A stretch of 64,000 nt of DNA from Oceanirhabdus seepicola. Its GTDB lineage: Bacteria > Bacillota > Clostridia > Clostridiales > Clostridiaceae. The notes beneath the pieces were generated by a model. The model was given only the letters and a program-made list of their open reading frames with translations. It searched no databases and was not told the DNA's origin. A program made the position numbers and the translations under genes. Numbering within the stretch: position 1 is the first letter of the stretch; the number at the start of each line of letters is the position of its first letter. The DNA lies in contig NZ_JAGSOJ010000004.1 in NCBI RefSeq assembly GCF_023684385.1, positions 248,001 through 312,000 of the forward strand, read 5' to 3'. Below are positions 35,880 to 44,774 of the stretch, in pieces.

Positions 35880-37181
35880 TTAGATCAATAAATCATTTCT
35901 AAGAATATCTTCATATGTTTCTCTTTTTACTGTTAATCTCGCTTGTCCATCTTTAACAAATACTACTGCCGGTCTTGGAATTCTATTGTAATTACTAGCC
36001 ATGCTGTAATTGTATGCCCCTGTGCTAAGTACAGCTAAAACATCGTTCCTTTCAACTTCAGGTAATACAATATCTTTTACCAATATATCTCCTGATTCAC
36101 AACACTTTCCTGCAATTGTGTACATCGCTTTATTTTCTAGTTTCATTTTATTTGCCACTATAGCTTCATACTTTGCACCATATAAAGCTGTTCTAGGATT
36201 ATCCGTCATTCCGCCATCAACAAATATATAATTCTTACCTCCGTACGTATTTTTAGTCCCTCCAACTTCATAAAGAGTAGTACCTGCATTAGCAGTTATT
36301 GATCTACCTGGTTCAATCATAACCTTAGGTATAGTTAACCTCATCTCCATAGTCTTCTCTTTTACTAGTAACAACATGTTCTTTAAACACTTCTTTAAAT
36401 CAATTGGTGTATCGACCTTAGAGTAATATACCCCAAACCCTCCACCTAAATTCAGTTCTTCAGTAATAAAATCACACTCTTTTTTTACTCTATCTAAAAA
36501 TTCAAGCATTACAGAAATACCTTGATAAAATGATTTTTCCTCAAAAATTTGTGACCCAATATGACAGTGGAATCCTTTTAAATTAATTCTTCTACTGATT
36601 TGAAATTTTTCTAATAAGCAACATATATCATCACTAAATATGGATACTCCAAATTTAGAATCATTCTTTGAAGTTTGAATATATTCATGAGTATGAGCAT
36701 CTATACCTGGGTTTACCCTTAATAAAACATCTATTTCTTTATCTAATTCTTCACATAAATACTCTAACAACTCTAGTTCCTGTTTGTTATCAACAACTAT
36801 TCTTCCTATCCCAGCTTGAATCGCCATAATCAATTCATTTGCTGTTTTATTATTTCCATGCATATAAATTTTATTTACAGGAAACTCTGCTTTTAGCGCT
36901 GTATACAGTTCCCCTCCTGAAACAACATCTAGTGAAAGTCCTTCTTCTGATATAAGCTTACAAACAGCTAAATTTAAAAATGCTTTAGATGCATAGATTA
37001 CTTCTGTTTCAATACCCTCCAATGAAAAGTTATTTTTAAAAGTTCTACAATTTCCTCTAACTAACTCTTCATCAACAACATATAAAGGAGTTCCAAACTC
37101 TTTTGTTAAATTAATAGAATCACATCCACCAATTTGTAGATTACCTTTGTTATTTATCTCCATTGTTCCAAAAAACCTCAT
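35880..37181 (-). CDS. lysA: Diaminopimelate decarboxylase
   Basis: Protein of 433 aa. PLP lysine in VIYASKAFLNLAVCKLI, glycine-rich GGGFGVYY, EPGRSI and CCESGDIL at the expected positions of fold-III decarboxylases. It converts meso-diaminopimelate to lysine. First gene of the operon; ATG follows AGAGAGGTG. Its long leader holds, 5' to 3', a lysine riboswitch, a terminator and a family B repeat. Confidence 0.94.
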   Translation of the reverse strand: MRFFGTMEINNKGNLQIGGCDSINLTKEFGTPLYVVDEELVRGNCRTFKNNFSLEGIETEVIYASKAFLNLAVCKLISEEGLSLDVVSGGELYTALKAEFPVNKIYMHGNNKTANELIMAIQAGIGRIVVDNKQELELLEYLCEELDKEIDVLLRVNPGIDAHTHEYIQTSKNDSKFGVSIFSDDICCLLEKFQISRRINLKGFHCHIGSQIFEEKSFYQGISVMLEFLDRVKKECDFITEELNLGGGFGVYYSKVDTPIDLKKCLKNMLLLVKEKTMEMRLTIPKVMIEPGRSITANAGTTLYEVGGTKNTYGGKNYIFVDGGMTDNPRTALYGAKYEAIVANKMKLENKAMYTIAGKCCESGDILVKDIVLPEVERNDVLAVLSTGAYNYSMASNYNRIPRPAVVFVKDGQARLTVKRETYEDILRNDLLI

Positions 37182-37239
37182 ATATTCTCACCTCTCTAAT
37201 TATCATTAGTTCACTAATTTATATTTATTATTTTTCTTA

Positions 37240-37390
37240 GGCACATTCAAATAAATAACTAGTCATAGGTCTAAGGTGTACCTACTTCATCCTGGAACCC
37301 ACTGATAGCGCAACTATCCTAGGAACCCAACTCTTCGCATATCACAAAATATCCGTCGCATCTTTAACTTGTTATTTATTTTCATATACC
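37240..37390 (-). repeat. Long inverted-repeat element, family B, copy 3
   Basis: Read on the minus strand it starts AAATAAATAACAAGTTAAAG and ends with AGACCTATGAC, then TAGTTATTTATTTGAATGTG followed by CC, the same arms as at 3333 and 13514. Its core of about 95 bp is longer and richer in GC, with two direct GGGTTCC copies flanking a GATAG-TTGCG-CTATC hairpin. It lies between the riboswitch terminator and the lysA start, so it is transcribed only on read-through. The short copies look like internal-deletion forms of this one. Confidence 0.8.
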
Positions 37391-37419
37391 CTATTATCTA
37401 CACTTAATGTTTTTTTGCA

Positions 37420-37459
37420 CAAAAAAACAGTCATGAGCAAAAGGCACTCATGACTGTTT
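37420..37459 (-). terminator. Riboswitch expression-platform terminator
   Basis: On the minus strand: stem AAACAGTCATGAG/CTCATGACTGTTT, 9-nt loop, then T7. The ACAGT of the 5' arm can pair with ACTGT at the 3' end of the upstream lysine aptamer, giving a plausible antiterminator switch. Confidence 0.85.
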
Positions 37460-37597
37460 CTATATGCAAAAAATAAAATACATAGTTTCAATGCATACTT
37501 CTATTAAAAGAAGGTACGCGAATGTATTAGAATACACAAAAACAGAACCTCTTGCCCCAACATGAAACAGCGCTCCCTTAGATAACTGGGCTATTAA

Positions 37598-37735
37598 CTA
37601 AAGACAGTACTATGCTTGTTCAGCATAGTCCCAATACATTGACGGTAAATCTCTGTACTTCGGCAGTTGTCCCTTTCCTATATAATCATATCTATACAGT
37701 ACTAATAACAACCGCGGCCTCTGTAACATGTTGTT
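37598..37735 (-). promoter_or_regulatory. Lysine riboswitch (L box) controlling the lysA operon
   Basis: Minus strand, 5' to 3': ACAGAGGCCGCGG, TTATTAGTACTG, GGAAAGGGACAACTGCCGAA followed by GTACAG, and TTGGGACTATGC...GCATAGTACTGTC. These are the conserved blocks of the lysine aptamer in the right order (AGAGG...GCG, AGTA, GGAAAGG, GCCGAAG, TTGGG, ACTGTC). A strong terminator lies about 140 nt downstream. High lysine should stabilise the aptamer, release the terminator and stop transcription before lysA. A candidate promoter (TTTGTT-16 bp-TAAAAT) precedes it near 37750. Confidence 0.9.
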
Positions 37736-37825
37736 TACGTATATTTAATTTTATAATTATTAGTAGTTTAACAAATAAACAATTGATTATCAAGTACTAA
37801 TTTATACCACGGTGACAGTCATCTT

Positions 37826-39199
37826 TTATACTCTTCTTCTTTCCCACTTACCAATATTATATGCTGTAAGTATTACCATCATTTCCGCAAAGTCTGCTGC
37901 CACAAAGGTCGTCCATACCCATATAATAGGAAGATTGAACACATTAACAAACAAAAACATGAGTGGTATTTGTACTATCCATCTTCCAGTGATACTTGAA
38001 ATAAGGTATGGCGTATTGTATCCTGAGCCTGAAAAAACACTTCCATACCCCATAACGACACCTGCCATAATAAGTCCTGGAATAATTATTCTCATCATTG
38101 GAATACCAATTTCAATAACTGATGGTTCACTTATAAATATCCCCATTATTCTCTCTGGAAATATAAAAGCAAAGACAGATACAACTACCATTAATAAAGC
38201 CCCGTAAATAGAAGCATATCGCGCTGTAGCTTTTGCCCTTTTTATATTTTCAGCACCAAGACACTGTCCAACTATTGTACTGCTCCCCATGGTTAATCCT
38301 AGTAGTGGCATAAATGCAAAACTAAATAATCTATTCCCTATACCCATTGCTGCTACAGCATCCGTTCCATAGGATGTAATAAATTTTAAGGTAACAATTC
38401 CCACAAGATTTCTTAATAACACTTCAAATCCATTTGGAAGCCCTATAGTTATAAGTTTTTTATCAATTTGAAAGTTTAGCTTTAAAAGTCTTTTAACCTT
38501 AATTTTCACCTTAGTTTTATTTGATAAAACAAATGCAAATGCTATAAGGAATGAAACAGTAATAGAAATAACTGTTGCTAATGCAGCCCCAAAAACTCCT
38601 AAACCAAAACCTTGAATAGATGTTCCTGGTATCACATCAAACATAAAAATAGGATCTAATATTATATTTAAAATTGCTGATATAATCATAATTATCATAG
38701 GTTTTCTAGCATCACCAACACATCTAAAAGCTGTATTCACAGTGTAAGAGGAAAACATTATTGGTAAAAAGAAAATACGTATATATCCATAACTAAGAGC
38801 AGCTTGTGATACTACTGTATCATGTGTAAAAAATCCGAGTAGTGGTCTTAGTATAAAAGAAAAAATTATTCCCGCTATTACAGCAACAAGAGCCTTAAAA
38901 GTTAGAGTTTGTTCTATACATAGACTTGTTCTATCTTGATCTCCCTTTCCATAGCTTTGTGAAATTAAAGATATTGAACTTGTACCTATTATTTCATTAA
39001 GAACATTAACCATCCAAAACATTGTTGAAAAAATAGTAACTCCTGCTACAGCCTTCGCTGATATTTTACCAATCCACATCATATCAACTAAATCGTAAAA
39101 CATCTGAAACATAAAACCAAGCATTGTTGGTCCAGCCATTAAAAAAAGATTTTTGCTAATACTCCCCTTTAAAAGATTTCTCGATTCCTTCCCCTTCAT
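37826..39199 (-). CDS. MATE family efflux transporter
   Basis: Protein of 457 aa with about 12 membrane segments. It starts GSISKNLFLMAGPTMLGFMF, and FQMFYDLVDMMWIGKISAKA is a MATE signature region. It is distinct from the MerR-linked MATE at 12166. Export substrate unknown. It lies upstream of the lysine riboswitch but ends before it and is probably a separate unit; no regulator is adjacent. ATG follows GGGAGGAG. Confidence 0.88.
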   Translation of the reverse strand: MKGKESRNLLKGSISKNLFLMAGPTMLGFMFQMFYDLVDMMWIGKISAKAVAGVTIFSTMFWMVNVLNEIIGTSSISLISQSYGKGDQDRTSLCIEQTLTFKALVAVIAGIIFSFILRPLLGFFTHDTVVSQAALSYGYIRIFFLPIMFSSYTVNTAFRCVGDARKPMIIMIISAILNIILDPIFMFDVIPGTSIQGFGLGVFGAALATVISITVSFLIAFAFVLSNKTKVKIKVKRLLKLNFQIDKKLITIGLPNGFEVLLRNLVGIVTLKFITSYGTDAVAAMGIGNRLFSFAFMPLLGLTMGSSTIVGQCLGAENIKRAKATARYASIYGALLMVVVSVFAFIFPERIMGIFISEPSVIEIGIPMMRIIIPGLIMAGVVMGYGSVFSGSGYNTPYLISSITGRWIVQIPLMFLFVNVFNLPIIWVWTTFVAADFAEMMVILTAYNIGKWERRRV

Positions 39200-39384
39200 A
39201 AATCTCCTCCCAATTATTATCTTTCGAGATAATAGCCAATATAGAATATTATACCTTTTGTGTTAATAACTTTAAAGTCAAAATGAATATCCAACAAGTT
39301 ACTAGGCTAAAATAATCATTATTATGATATATTATAAAGGATTCAAAAAAATTCTATTTTATAAAGCTTTGATGGAGGAAAACT

Positions 39385-39858
39385 ATGGCATATAACATAA
39401 TAGACATATTAGATAAGACAATAAATATAGCCGAAAAGAGAAAAAATGTATATTTGAATATAGATTATAAAGGGCAAAATAAAGCGAATTTTCAACTAGT
39501 AACATCTGTTTTAATCAAAAGTGTAGAGAAAGAAATTAAATATTACGAAGATATAAAGTTGGATTTAAAGGATAAATGTTTAGAAGATATCGATTTTAGC
39601 GTATATGATAAGATATCTTTTTTAATGAATGAATTTTATAATAAGGCTTACTGTGAAGACATTGATAATATCCCTAAACTAATTAAATGCACAGCATCTT
39701 TACATAAAGATATCTATGCATTATATATGAGTATTCAAGGCAAATTAGTTACAACAAAGAATGCTACTGAAACTTTTGCTTATAAAATATTATCTAGCGT
39801 TTTAGATAGAAAAGAAAAAACAATAGAAGAACTTGAAAGATTATTAATTAAACGTTAA
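39385..39858 (+). CDS. Hypothetical helical protein
   Basis: Protein of 157 aa, soluble and predicted mostly helical, rich in Lys, Asp, Glu and Ile. I recognise no domain. It carries scattered acidic helices (VEKEIKYYEDIKLDLKDKC; KEKTIEELERLLIKR) and could be a four-helix bundle. ATG follows GATGGAGG, a good site. No operon partner; the next genes on the other strand are decayed. Confidence 0.7.
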   Translation: MAYNIIDILDKTINIAEKRKNVYLNIDYKGQNKANFQLVTSVLIKSVEKEIKYYEDIKLDLKDKCLEDIDFSVYDKISFLMNEFYNKAYCEDIDNIPKLIKCTASLHKDIYALYMSIQGKLVTTKNATETFAYKILSSVLDRKEKTIEELERLLIKR

Positions 39859-39860
39859 AT

Positions 39861-39891
39861 ATTTAAAGGTAGTATCAATTTGATACTACCT
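39861..39891 (-). terminator. Hairpin terminator between convergent units
   Basis: Perfect stem AGGTAGTATCA/TGATACTACCT with a 3-nt loop, and TTTAAATATTT on the minus-strand side. It lies just after the 39385 gene and downstream of the minus-strand pseudogene at 39907. Confidence 0.6.
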
Positions 39892-39906
39892 AAAAAAAAC
39901 AGTTAA

Positions 39907-40315
39907 TTATTTAATTCCAATCCTAACTCTATACCCAAAAGTGGTGTCTAAAATTTTCTCTCCTAATCTTTCTCTAACAATTTCTTTAAATGCCTTTATC
40001 TTTTCATTAATTTCCGGAACATTCTCTTTTATTATCTTCTGAAATGCCCCTTGGCTCTCAGCAAATCCAATGAACTCGTTTGCTCCCATTTTAAATTTGC
40101 TATGAACTACAAATTCTCTTATGAACCTGAAGTTATTACTTTTTTTCATACTGTCTAGATATTCTTCTATAGTCCAGAGCTTACACTTATTCTCAGAGCT
40201 ACTGTCCAATATAATTGATTATATTTTCAATTATTATCTTAGGTGGCACAGGTCTAAATTTGTCATAACACTCCACAAATCCTGAAAATCTATCTACATT
40301 ACTCTTATTATTCAC
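39907..40315 (-). pseudogene. Internally deleted SAM-dependent methyltransferase
   Basis: From GTG 40315 (after GGGGAGT), 38 codons read NVDRFSGFVECYDKFRPVPP, the typical start of a class I methyltransferase subfamily, then hit TAG at 40199-40201. In another frame, overlapping this point, a 100-codon frame to 39907 gives WTIEEYLDSMKKSNNFRFIR and ends FGYRVRIGIK, like the C-terminus of the same proteins. The Rossmann core with the SAM-binding GxGxG, about 120-140 residues, is missing. A deletion plus frameshift explains this; the product cannot be active. Confidence 0.75.
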
Positions 40316-40383
40316 TATATATCACTCCCCATATTAAATTTGCTCCCCAAGCATACTTATTTTACTTTGAGTTTAATTCAAAT

Positions 40384-40660
40384 TTACCATTTAACCTTAC
40401 TTAAAAAATCTATAGTTTCATCAAGGGGAATGATATTAATAACCTCATCCTGAGGAATCAACTCCCTTCTATCTCCTAAATATTCCACATAGAACATAGT
40501 AGTTTCTTGCCCAAAGTATTTGAACTCTTCTGAAAACTCAAAAGAAATATTCTCTTTTCATTCATATTCCAACACTTCCCCAATATATAATCGCACTCCT
40601 TCTATTATTTTCTGAATAACACCACTTTTCTCCTTATTTACATAGAATTTTCCTATAAAA
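40384..40660 (-). pseudogene. Gene fragment with in-frame stop, possibly NUDIX-like
   Basis: A minus-strand frame ending at TAA 40384-40386 reads EFSEEFKYFGQETTMFYVEY, then LGDRRELIPQDEVINIIPLD. A single in-frame TGA precedes it, and upstream the same frame continues NKEKSGVIQKIIEGVRLYIG. The composition is clearly protein-like. The C-terminal part recalls NUDIX hydrolases, but no NUDIX box remains. No start codon with a ribosome binding site was found. It is best read as the decayed 3' half of a gene. Confidence 0.55.
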
Positions 40661-41153
40661 AAATTGTTAAAAAATAAATTATTGTATTTTTTTTAAATAA
40701 TAATAAACTTTAAAATGGTATCTTAAGGCTTCAAATATGCTATATGTTTTAAAATTTTATATTTTTTAAATATATTTTTAACAATTTTAATTTTATATTA
40801 TCAAGTATTTTTCGTCAATTAAAGCTATATATCGTTATTACTTGCATAATCCACTTTCACACATAATAATACATTGTTAAATTTTCTACAAATTTTACCT
40901 CTTTAACACAAACTTTAATATTGTTATTTTTTTGTTTAAGTTACATAATAATAAAATTAGAATTTTCAGAAAAATTCGTTTTTGATGTAGAATAATGTTA
41001 TGATATATTAAAAGATTATAAATTAATAAAGCTAGACTTTATAATATATTTTTTTATTTACTATTTCTATATCCCTGTTGACAAATTTAAGAGGGATTAG
41101 AATTGTTGGTCATTAAATAAAATTTAAAACACTTATGAAAAAGGAGGAGTTCT
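40661..41153. other. AT-rich leader region of the rnf operon
   Basis: Very AT-rich. No open frame of interest and no family A or B repeat. It holds a candidate promoter at 40982-41009 and another TTGACA near 41078 that lacks a good -10. Confidence 0.6.
40982..41009 (+). promoter_or_regulatory. Candidate promoter of the rnf operon
   Basis: TTGATG (40982-40987), 16-bp spacer, TATATT (41004-41009), giving a leader of about 140 nt before rnfC. In such AT-rich DNA this is only a candidate. Confidence 0.35.
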
Positions 41154-42485
41154 ATGGGACTTTTAACTTTTAAGCGAGGTATTCATCCTCCACATGGTAA
41201 AAAGTTAAGTGAGGATAAGAGCATTGAAGTATTGCTTCCAAAGGGTGATTTAATTTTCCCTATGTCGCAACATATTGGTGCTCCTTGTGAACCTTTAGTA
41301 AAAAAAGGTGACAGAGTTTTAGTCGGTCAAAAGATAGGTGAATCTAAAGCATTTGTTAGTGCACCTATTCATTCAAGCGTTTCAGGTATTGTTAAAAATG
41401 TTATACCAATGCCTCATTCGAATGGAACTAAAGTAATGTCAATCATCATTGAAAATGACAATACTTATGAGGAAGTTGATACAATGCTTCCAAATGGAAA
41501 TTACGAAAACATGTCTAAAGAAGAATTAGTAAACATTATTAAAGCAGCTGGTATTGTTGGTATGGGTGGTGCTTGTTTCCCTACGCATATCAAGTTAACT
41601 CCACCAGAAGATATGAAAATTGACAGCATACTTATTAACGCTGCTGAATGTGAACCTTATCTAACATGTGACTATAGAATGATGCTTGAAAAATCATCTG
41701 AAATAATCACAGGATTAAAGATTATTCTTAAAATGTTCCCAGGAGTTAAGGGATACATCGGAATTGAGGATAATAAACCAAAAGCAATACAAGCTATGAA
41801 AGATGCTGCTAAGGGTATCGATAATATTGAAATTAAAACAGTAAAAACAAAATACCCTCAAGGCGCTGAGAAACAACTAATATATGCTATAACAGGGCGT
41901 GAAGTTCCATCTGGAAAACTTCCTGCTGCTGCTGGATGTGTGGTACAAAATATCGATACAGTTTATGAGATATATAATGCAGTAGTAAACGGACGACCTT
42001 TAATGGAAAGAGTAGTTACGGTTACAGGAGAAGCTGTTAAAGATCCTAAAAACTTCAGAGTTAAGTTTGGAACTTCTATGACTGAGCTGATTGAAGCTGC
42101 TGGTGGATTCAAAGAAGATCCTGTTAAAGTTATTTCTGGAGGTCCAATGATGGGGACAACCCTGAGTTCATTAGATGTACCAGCTATCAAAGGAACATCT
42201 GGGATTTTATGTTTAACAAAGAAACAAGCTGTATTGCCAGAAGAGTCAAATTGTATTAGATGTGGTAAATGCGTTGATGCATGTCCAATGTTCTTAATAC
42301 CTTCTAAACTTAATTCTTTAGTTCTTAGAAATGAATATGAAGATTTTGAAAAAAATCATGGTATGGATTGTATAGAATGCGGTTGTTGTTCATTTGCTTG
42401 TCCAGCAAAACGTCATTTAACACAAACTTGTCGTCAAGGAAAAAGAACTATTATTGATAATAGAAGAAAAAATACGGCTAAGTAA
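41154..42485 (+). CDS. rnfC: Rnf complex subunit C
   Basis: Protein of 443 aa. GGVHPP-like start (GIHPPHGKKLSEDKSIEVL), NADH/FMN-binding middle part (GIVGMGGACFPTHIKL; NAAECEPYLTCDYRMM), and two [4Fe-4S] motifs CIRCGKCVDACP and CIECGCCSFACP at about 370-415. Rnf couples electron flow from reduced ferredoxin to NAD+ with Na+ or H+ export; RnfC is the peripheral NADH-oxidoreducing subunit. First gene of rnfCDGEAB; ATG follows AAGGAGG. Confidence 0.96.
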   Translation: MGLLTFKRGIHPPHGKKLSEDKSIEVLLPKGDLIFPMSQHIGAPCEPLVKKGDRVLVGQKIGESKAFVSAPIHSSVSGIVKNVIPMPHSNGTKVMSIIIENDNTYEEVDTMLPNGNYENMSKEELVNIIKAAGIVGMGGACFPTHIKLTPPEDMKIDSILINAAECEPYLTCDYRMMLEKSSEIITGLKIILKMFPGVKGYIGIEDNKPKAIQAMKDAAKGIDNIEIKTVKTKYPQGAEKQLIYAITGREVPSGKLPAAAGCVVQNIDTVYEIYNAVVNGRPLMERVVTVTGEAVKDPKNFRVKFGTSMTELIEAAGGFKEDPVKVISGGPMMGTTLSSLDVPAIKGTSGILCLTKKQAVLPEESNCIRCGKCVDACPMFLIPSKLNSLVLRNEYEDFEKNHGMDCIECGCCSFACPAKRHLTQTCRQGKRTIIDNRRKNTAK

Positions 42486-42574
42486 ATAGAACTAAATATT
42501 TGGTATTGATTTATTAAAAATGTAGAACCGTTCATTATTTTATAAATCAATAATTTCAATGAAAGTTCTATTTA
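42483..42574 (+). promoter_or_regulatory. Nested inverted repeats between rnfC and rnfD
   Basis: Outer arms TAAATAGAACT (42483-42493) and AGTTCTATTTA (42564-42574); inner arms TATTGATTTAT (42504-42514) and ATAAATCAATA (42542-42552). All are perfect 11-bp pairs with similar internal spacers of 10 and 11 nt. The outer left arm begins at the rnfC stop codon. It could act as an mRNA processing or stability element; there is no T-run, so it is not a terminator. Confidence 0.6.
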
Positions 42575-42596
42575 CTACTAAGTAGGAGGAAAATGT

Positions 42597-43529
42597 ATGT
42601 CAGATAGAATGTTTACAGTATCCTCATCTCCACATATTCGTTCTAATGATACTGTTCAAGGAATAATGAGAGATGTTGTAATAGCTTTACTTCCAGCTAC
42701 TATAGCGGGAATATATTTCTTTAAAATGCAAGGACTTTTAGTTATACTTGCTTCAGTACTTTCTTGTGTAGGCGCAGAAGCTCTGTGGCAGAAACTTACA
42801 CATAGAAAAGTAACAATATTTGATTTAAGTGCGGTTATAACAGGACTTCTACTTGCCTTCAACCTTCCAGCACATGTGCCATTATGGCTTCCTGTAGTAG
42901 GTGGTTTTATTGCAATTATCGTAGTTAAACAATTTTTTGGTGGACTTGGTCAAAATATTGTTAACCCAGCTTTAGCTGCTAGAGCAGTACTTTTAGCATC
43001 ATGGCCTGTTCATATGACTAATTGGACTGTTGATGGAGTATCATCTGCAACTCCTTTAGGAGTGTTAAAAGAAGGTGGGACTGCTGTTGCTGGACTAATG
43101 GATGTTTTCATAGGAAACACAGGTGGTTGTATAGGTGAAACTTCAGCCATAGCTCTTTTAATAGGTGGAGCTTATCTATTATATAAACGAGTTATTAGCT
43201 GGCATATTCCAGTATCATATATAGGAACAGTATTAGTATTAACAACAGTAATCGGTAGAAACGGATTTATGACAGGAGATGGATTATTTGAAATCCTTGC
43301 AGGTGGTTTAATGATTGGTGCGTTCTTTATGGCAACTGATTACACAACATCACCAATGTCTAAAAAAGGACATCTTATATTCGGAATAGGTTGTGGTGTT
43401 TTAACTAGTCTAATCCGTATATTTGGAGGATATGCTGAAGGGGTTTCCTACTCAATCCTTATAATGAACTTATTTGTTCCATTAATCGATAGATATACAA
43501 CTCCTAGAGTATTTGGGGAGGTAAAATAG
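42597..43529 (+). CDS. rnfD: Rnf complex subunit D
   Basis: Protein of 310 aa with about nine or ten membrane segments. SSPHIRSNDTVQGIMRDVVI is the family start, and GVSSATPLGV contains the threonine that carries covalent FMN in RnfD/NqrB. It is an integral membrane subunit in ion translocation. It is separated from rnfC by 111 bp containing nested inverted repeats, and its stop codon is adjacent to the rnfG ATG. Confidence 0.95.
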   Translation: MSDRMFTVSSSPHIRSNDTVQGIMRDVVIALLPATIAGIYFFKMQGLLVILASVLSCVGAEALWQKLTHRKVTIFDLSAVITGLLLAFNLPAHVPLWLPVVGGFIAIIVVKQFFGGLGQNIVNPALAARAVLLASWPVHMTNWTVDGVSSATPLGVLKEGGTAVAGLMDVFIGNTGGCIGETSAIALLIGGAYLLYKRVISWHIPVSYIGTVLVLTTVIGRNGFMTGDGLFEILAGGLMIGAFFMATDYTTSPMSKKGHLIFGIGCGVLTSLIRIFGGYAEGVSYSILIMNLFVPLIDRYTTPRVFGEVK

Positions 43530-44090
43530 ATGAAGAATAATATAAAACTTGGAATGATTTTATTATTAATAGCTGCTCTTGCTGGATTATCTTTAGGTGC
43601 AGTTCACAGCATAACAGCTGAACCAATCGCTAAAGCAAATGCAAGTGCAAAGCAGAATGCTATGATTGAAATACTACCTAAAGCAGCTGAATTTAAAGAT
43701 CAAGAGATTGAACTTAACGATAAGATTCTTGAAGTTAACGCTGGATATAAAGATGGAGAAATTATTGGATATGCAATCAAAGTCTCTCCTAAAGGTTATA
43801 GCGGCGCTGTTGAAATAATGGTAGGTGTTTACACTGATGGTACTATTGGTGGAATAAAGATTTTATCTCACTCAGAAACTCCTGGTCTTGGTGCTAATGC
43901 TCCTAAGCCAAAGTTTTCAGGACAGTTTGTAAACAAATCTACAAGTGAAGGATTAGAAGTTGTAAAAGGTTCAGCTTCAGCTGATAATCAGGTAGAAGCT
44001 ATAACTGGAGCAACAATAACTTCTAGAGCAGTAGTTAATGGTGTTAACGACGCTGTAGAGTTCTATAATTCTAATTTGAAAGGAGAATAA
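43530..44090 (+). CDS. rnfG: Rnf complex subunit G
   Basis: Protein of 186 aa. One N-terminal membrane segment (LGMILLLIAALAGLSLGAV), then an FMN_bind domain ending in AITGATITSRAVVNGV, whose TGAT motif carries covalently bound FMN added by ApbE. It faces outside and passes electrons within the complex. ATG directly follows the rnfD stop codon. Confidence 0.95.
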   Translation: MKNNIKLGMILLLIAALAGLSLGAVHSITAEPIAKANASAKQNAMIEILPKAAEFKDQEIELNDKILEVNAGYKDGEIIGYAIKVSPKGYSGAVEIMVGVYTDGTIGGIKILSHSETPGLGANAPKPKFSGQFVNKSTSEGLEVVKGSASADNQVEAITGATITSRAVVNGVNDAVEFYNSNLKGE

Positions 44091-44094
44091 CACC

Positions 44095-44721
44095 ATGAGC
44101 ATGATATCCGATAGATTAAAAACTGGTATTATAAATGAAAATCCAATTTTTGTACAAGTTATTGGTATGTGTCCAACACTAGCTGTTACATCAAGTGCAG
44201 TAAATGGTGCTGGTATGGGACTTGCTTCTACAGCAGTATTAATAGGTTCTAACGTGGTAATATCATTACTTAGAAAAGTTATACCAAAAGAAATACGTAT
44301 TCCTGCGTTCATTGTAATCATTGCAACTTTTGTTACAATACTACAATTCTTATTACAGGGTTATGCCCCTGCATTAAACGATCAACTAGGAATATTCATT
44401 CCTCTTATAGTTGTTAACTGTTTAATATTAGGAAGAGCCGAAGCTTATGCTTCAAAGAACAATGTTTTCAGTTCAATCTTTGATGCCATTGGAATGGGTC
44501 TTGGATTCACACTTTCTCTAACAGTACTTGGTGGTATAAGAGAGATCTTTGGTAACGGTACACTTTTTGATGGAAGTGCTTTAGCATTACGTGTAATGCC
44601 TGCTTCATATGACCCAGCTTTAATTATGGTTCTGGCGCCCGGTGCATTCATAACACTTGGTATTTTAATGGCAATTCTTAATCAAAGAACAATCAATAAG
44701 AGAAAAAAATCTAAACAATAA
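44095..44721 (+). CDS. rnfE: Rnf complex subunit E
   Basis: Protein of 208 aa with six membrane segments. NPIFVQVIGMCPTLAVTSSA is the conserved start, with the cysteine that in Rnf/Nqr relatives contributes to an intramembrane iron centre shared with RnfA. Paralogous to RnfA. It begins 4 bp after rnfG. Confidence 0.95.
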   Translation: MSMISDRLKTGIINENPIFVQVIGMCPTLAVTSSAVNGAGMGLASTAVLIGSNVVISLLRKVIPKEIRIPAFIVIIATFVTILQFLLQGYAPALNDQLGIFIPLIVVNCLILGRAEAYASKNNVFSSIFDAIGMGLGFTLSLTVLGGIREIFGNGTLFDGSALALRVMPASYDPALIMVLAPGAFITLGILMAILNQRTINKRKKSKQ

Positions 44722-44774
44722 TACAGACTATAAATTCCTACAGTATAAATTTATTTCTTGAAAGGTGGAGGACT

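Noticed and set aside
37460..37597. T-box or second riboswitch between the lysine aptamer and its terminator
   Set aside because: No T-box sequence or specifier loop pattern was seen; the stretch shows only short local hairpins.
41090..41125. Rex-type redox operator upstream of rnfC (TTGTTGGTCATTAAATAA)
   Set aside because: Only one half resembles TTGTTAA; the second half is too weak to support a site.
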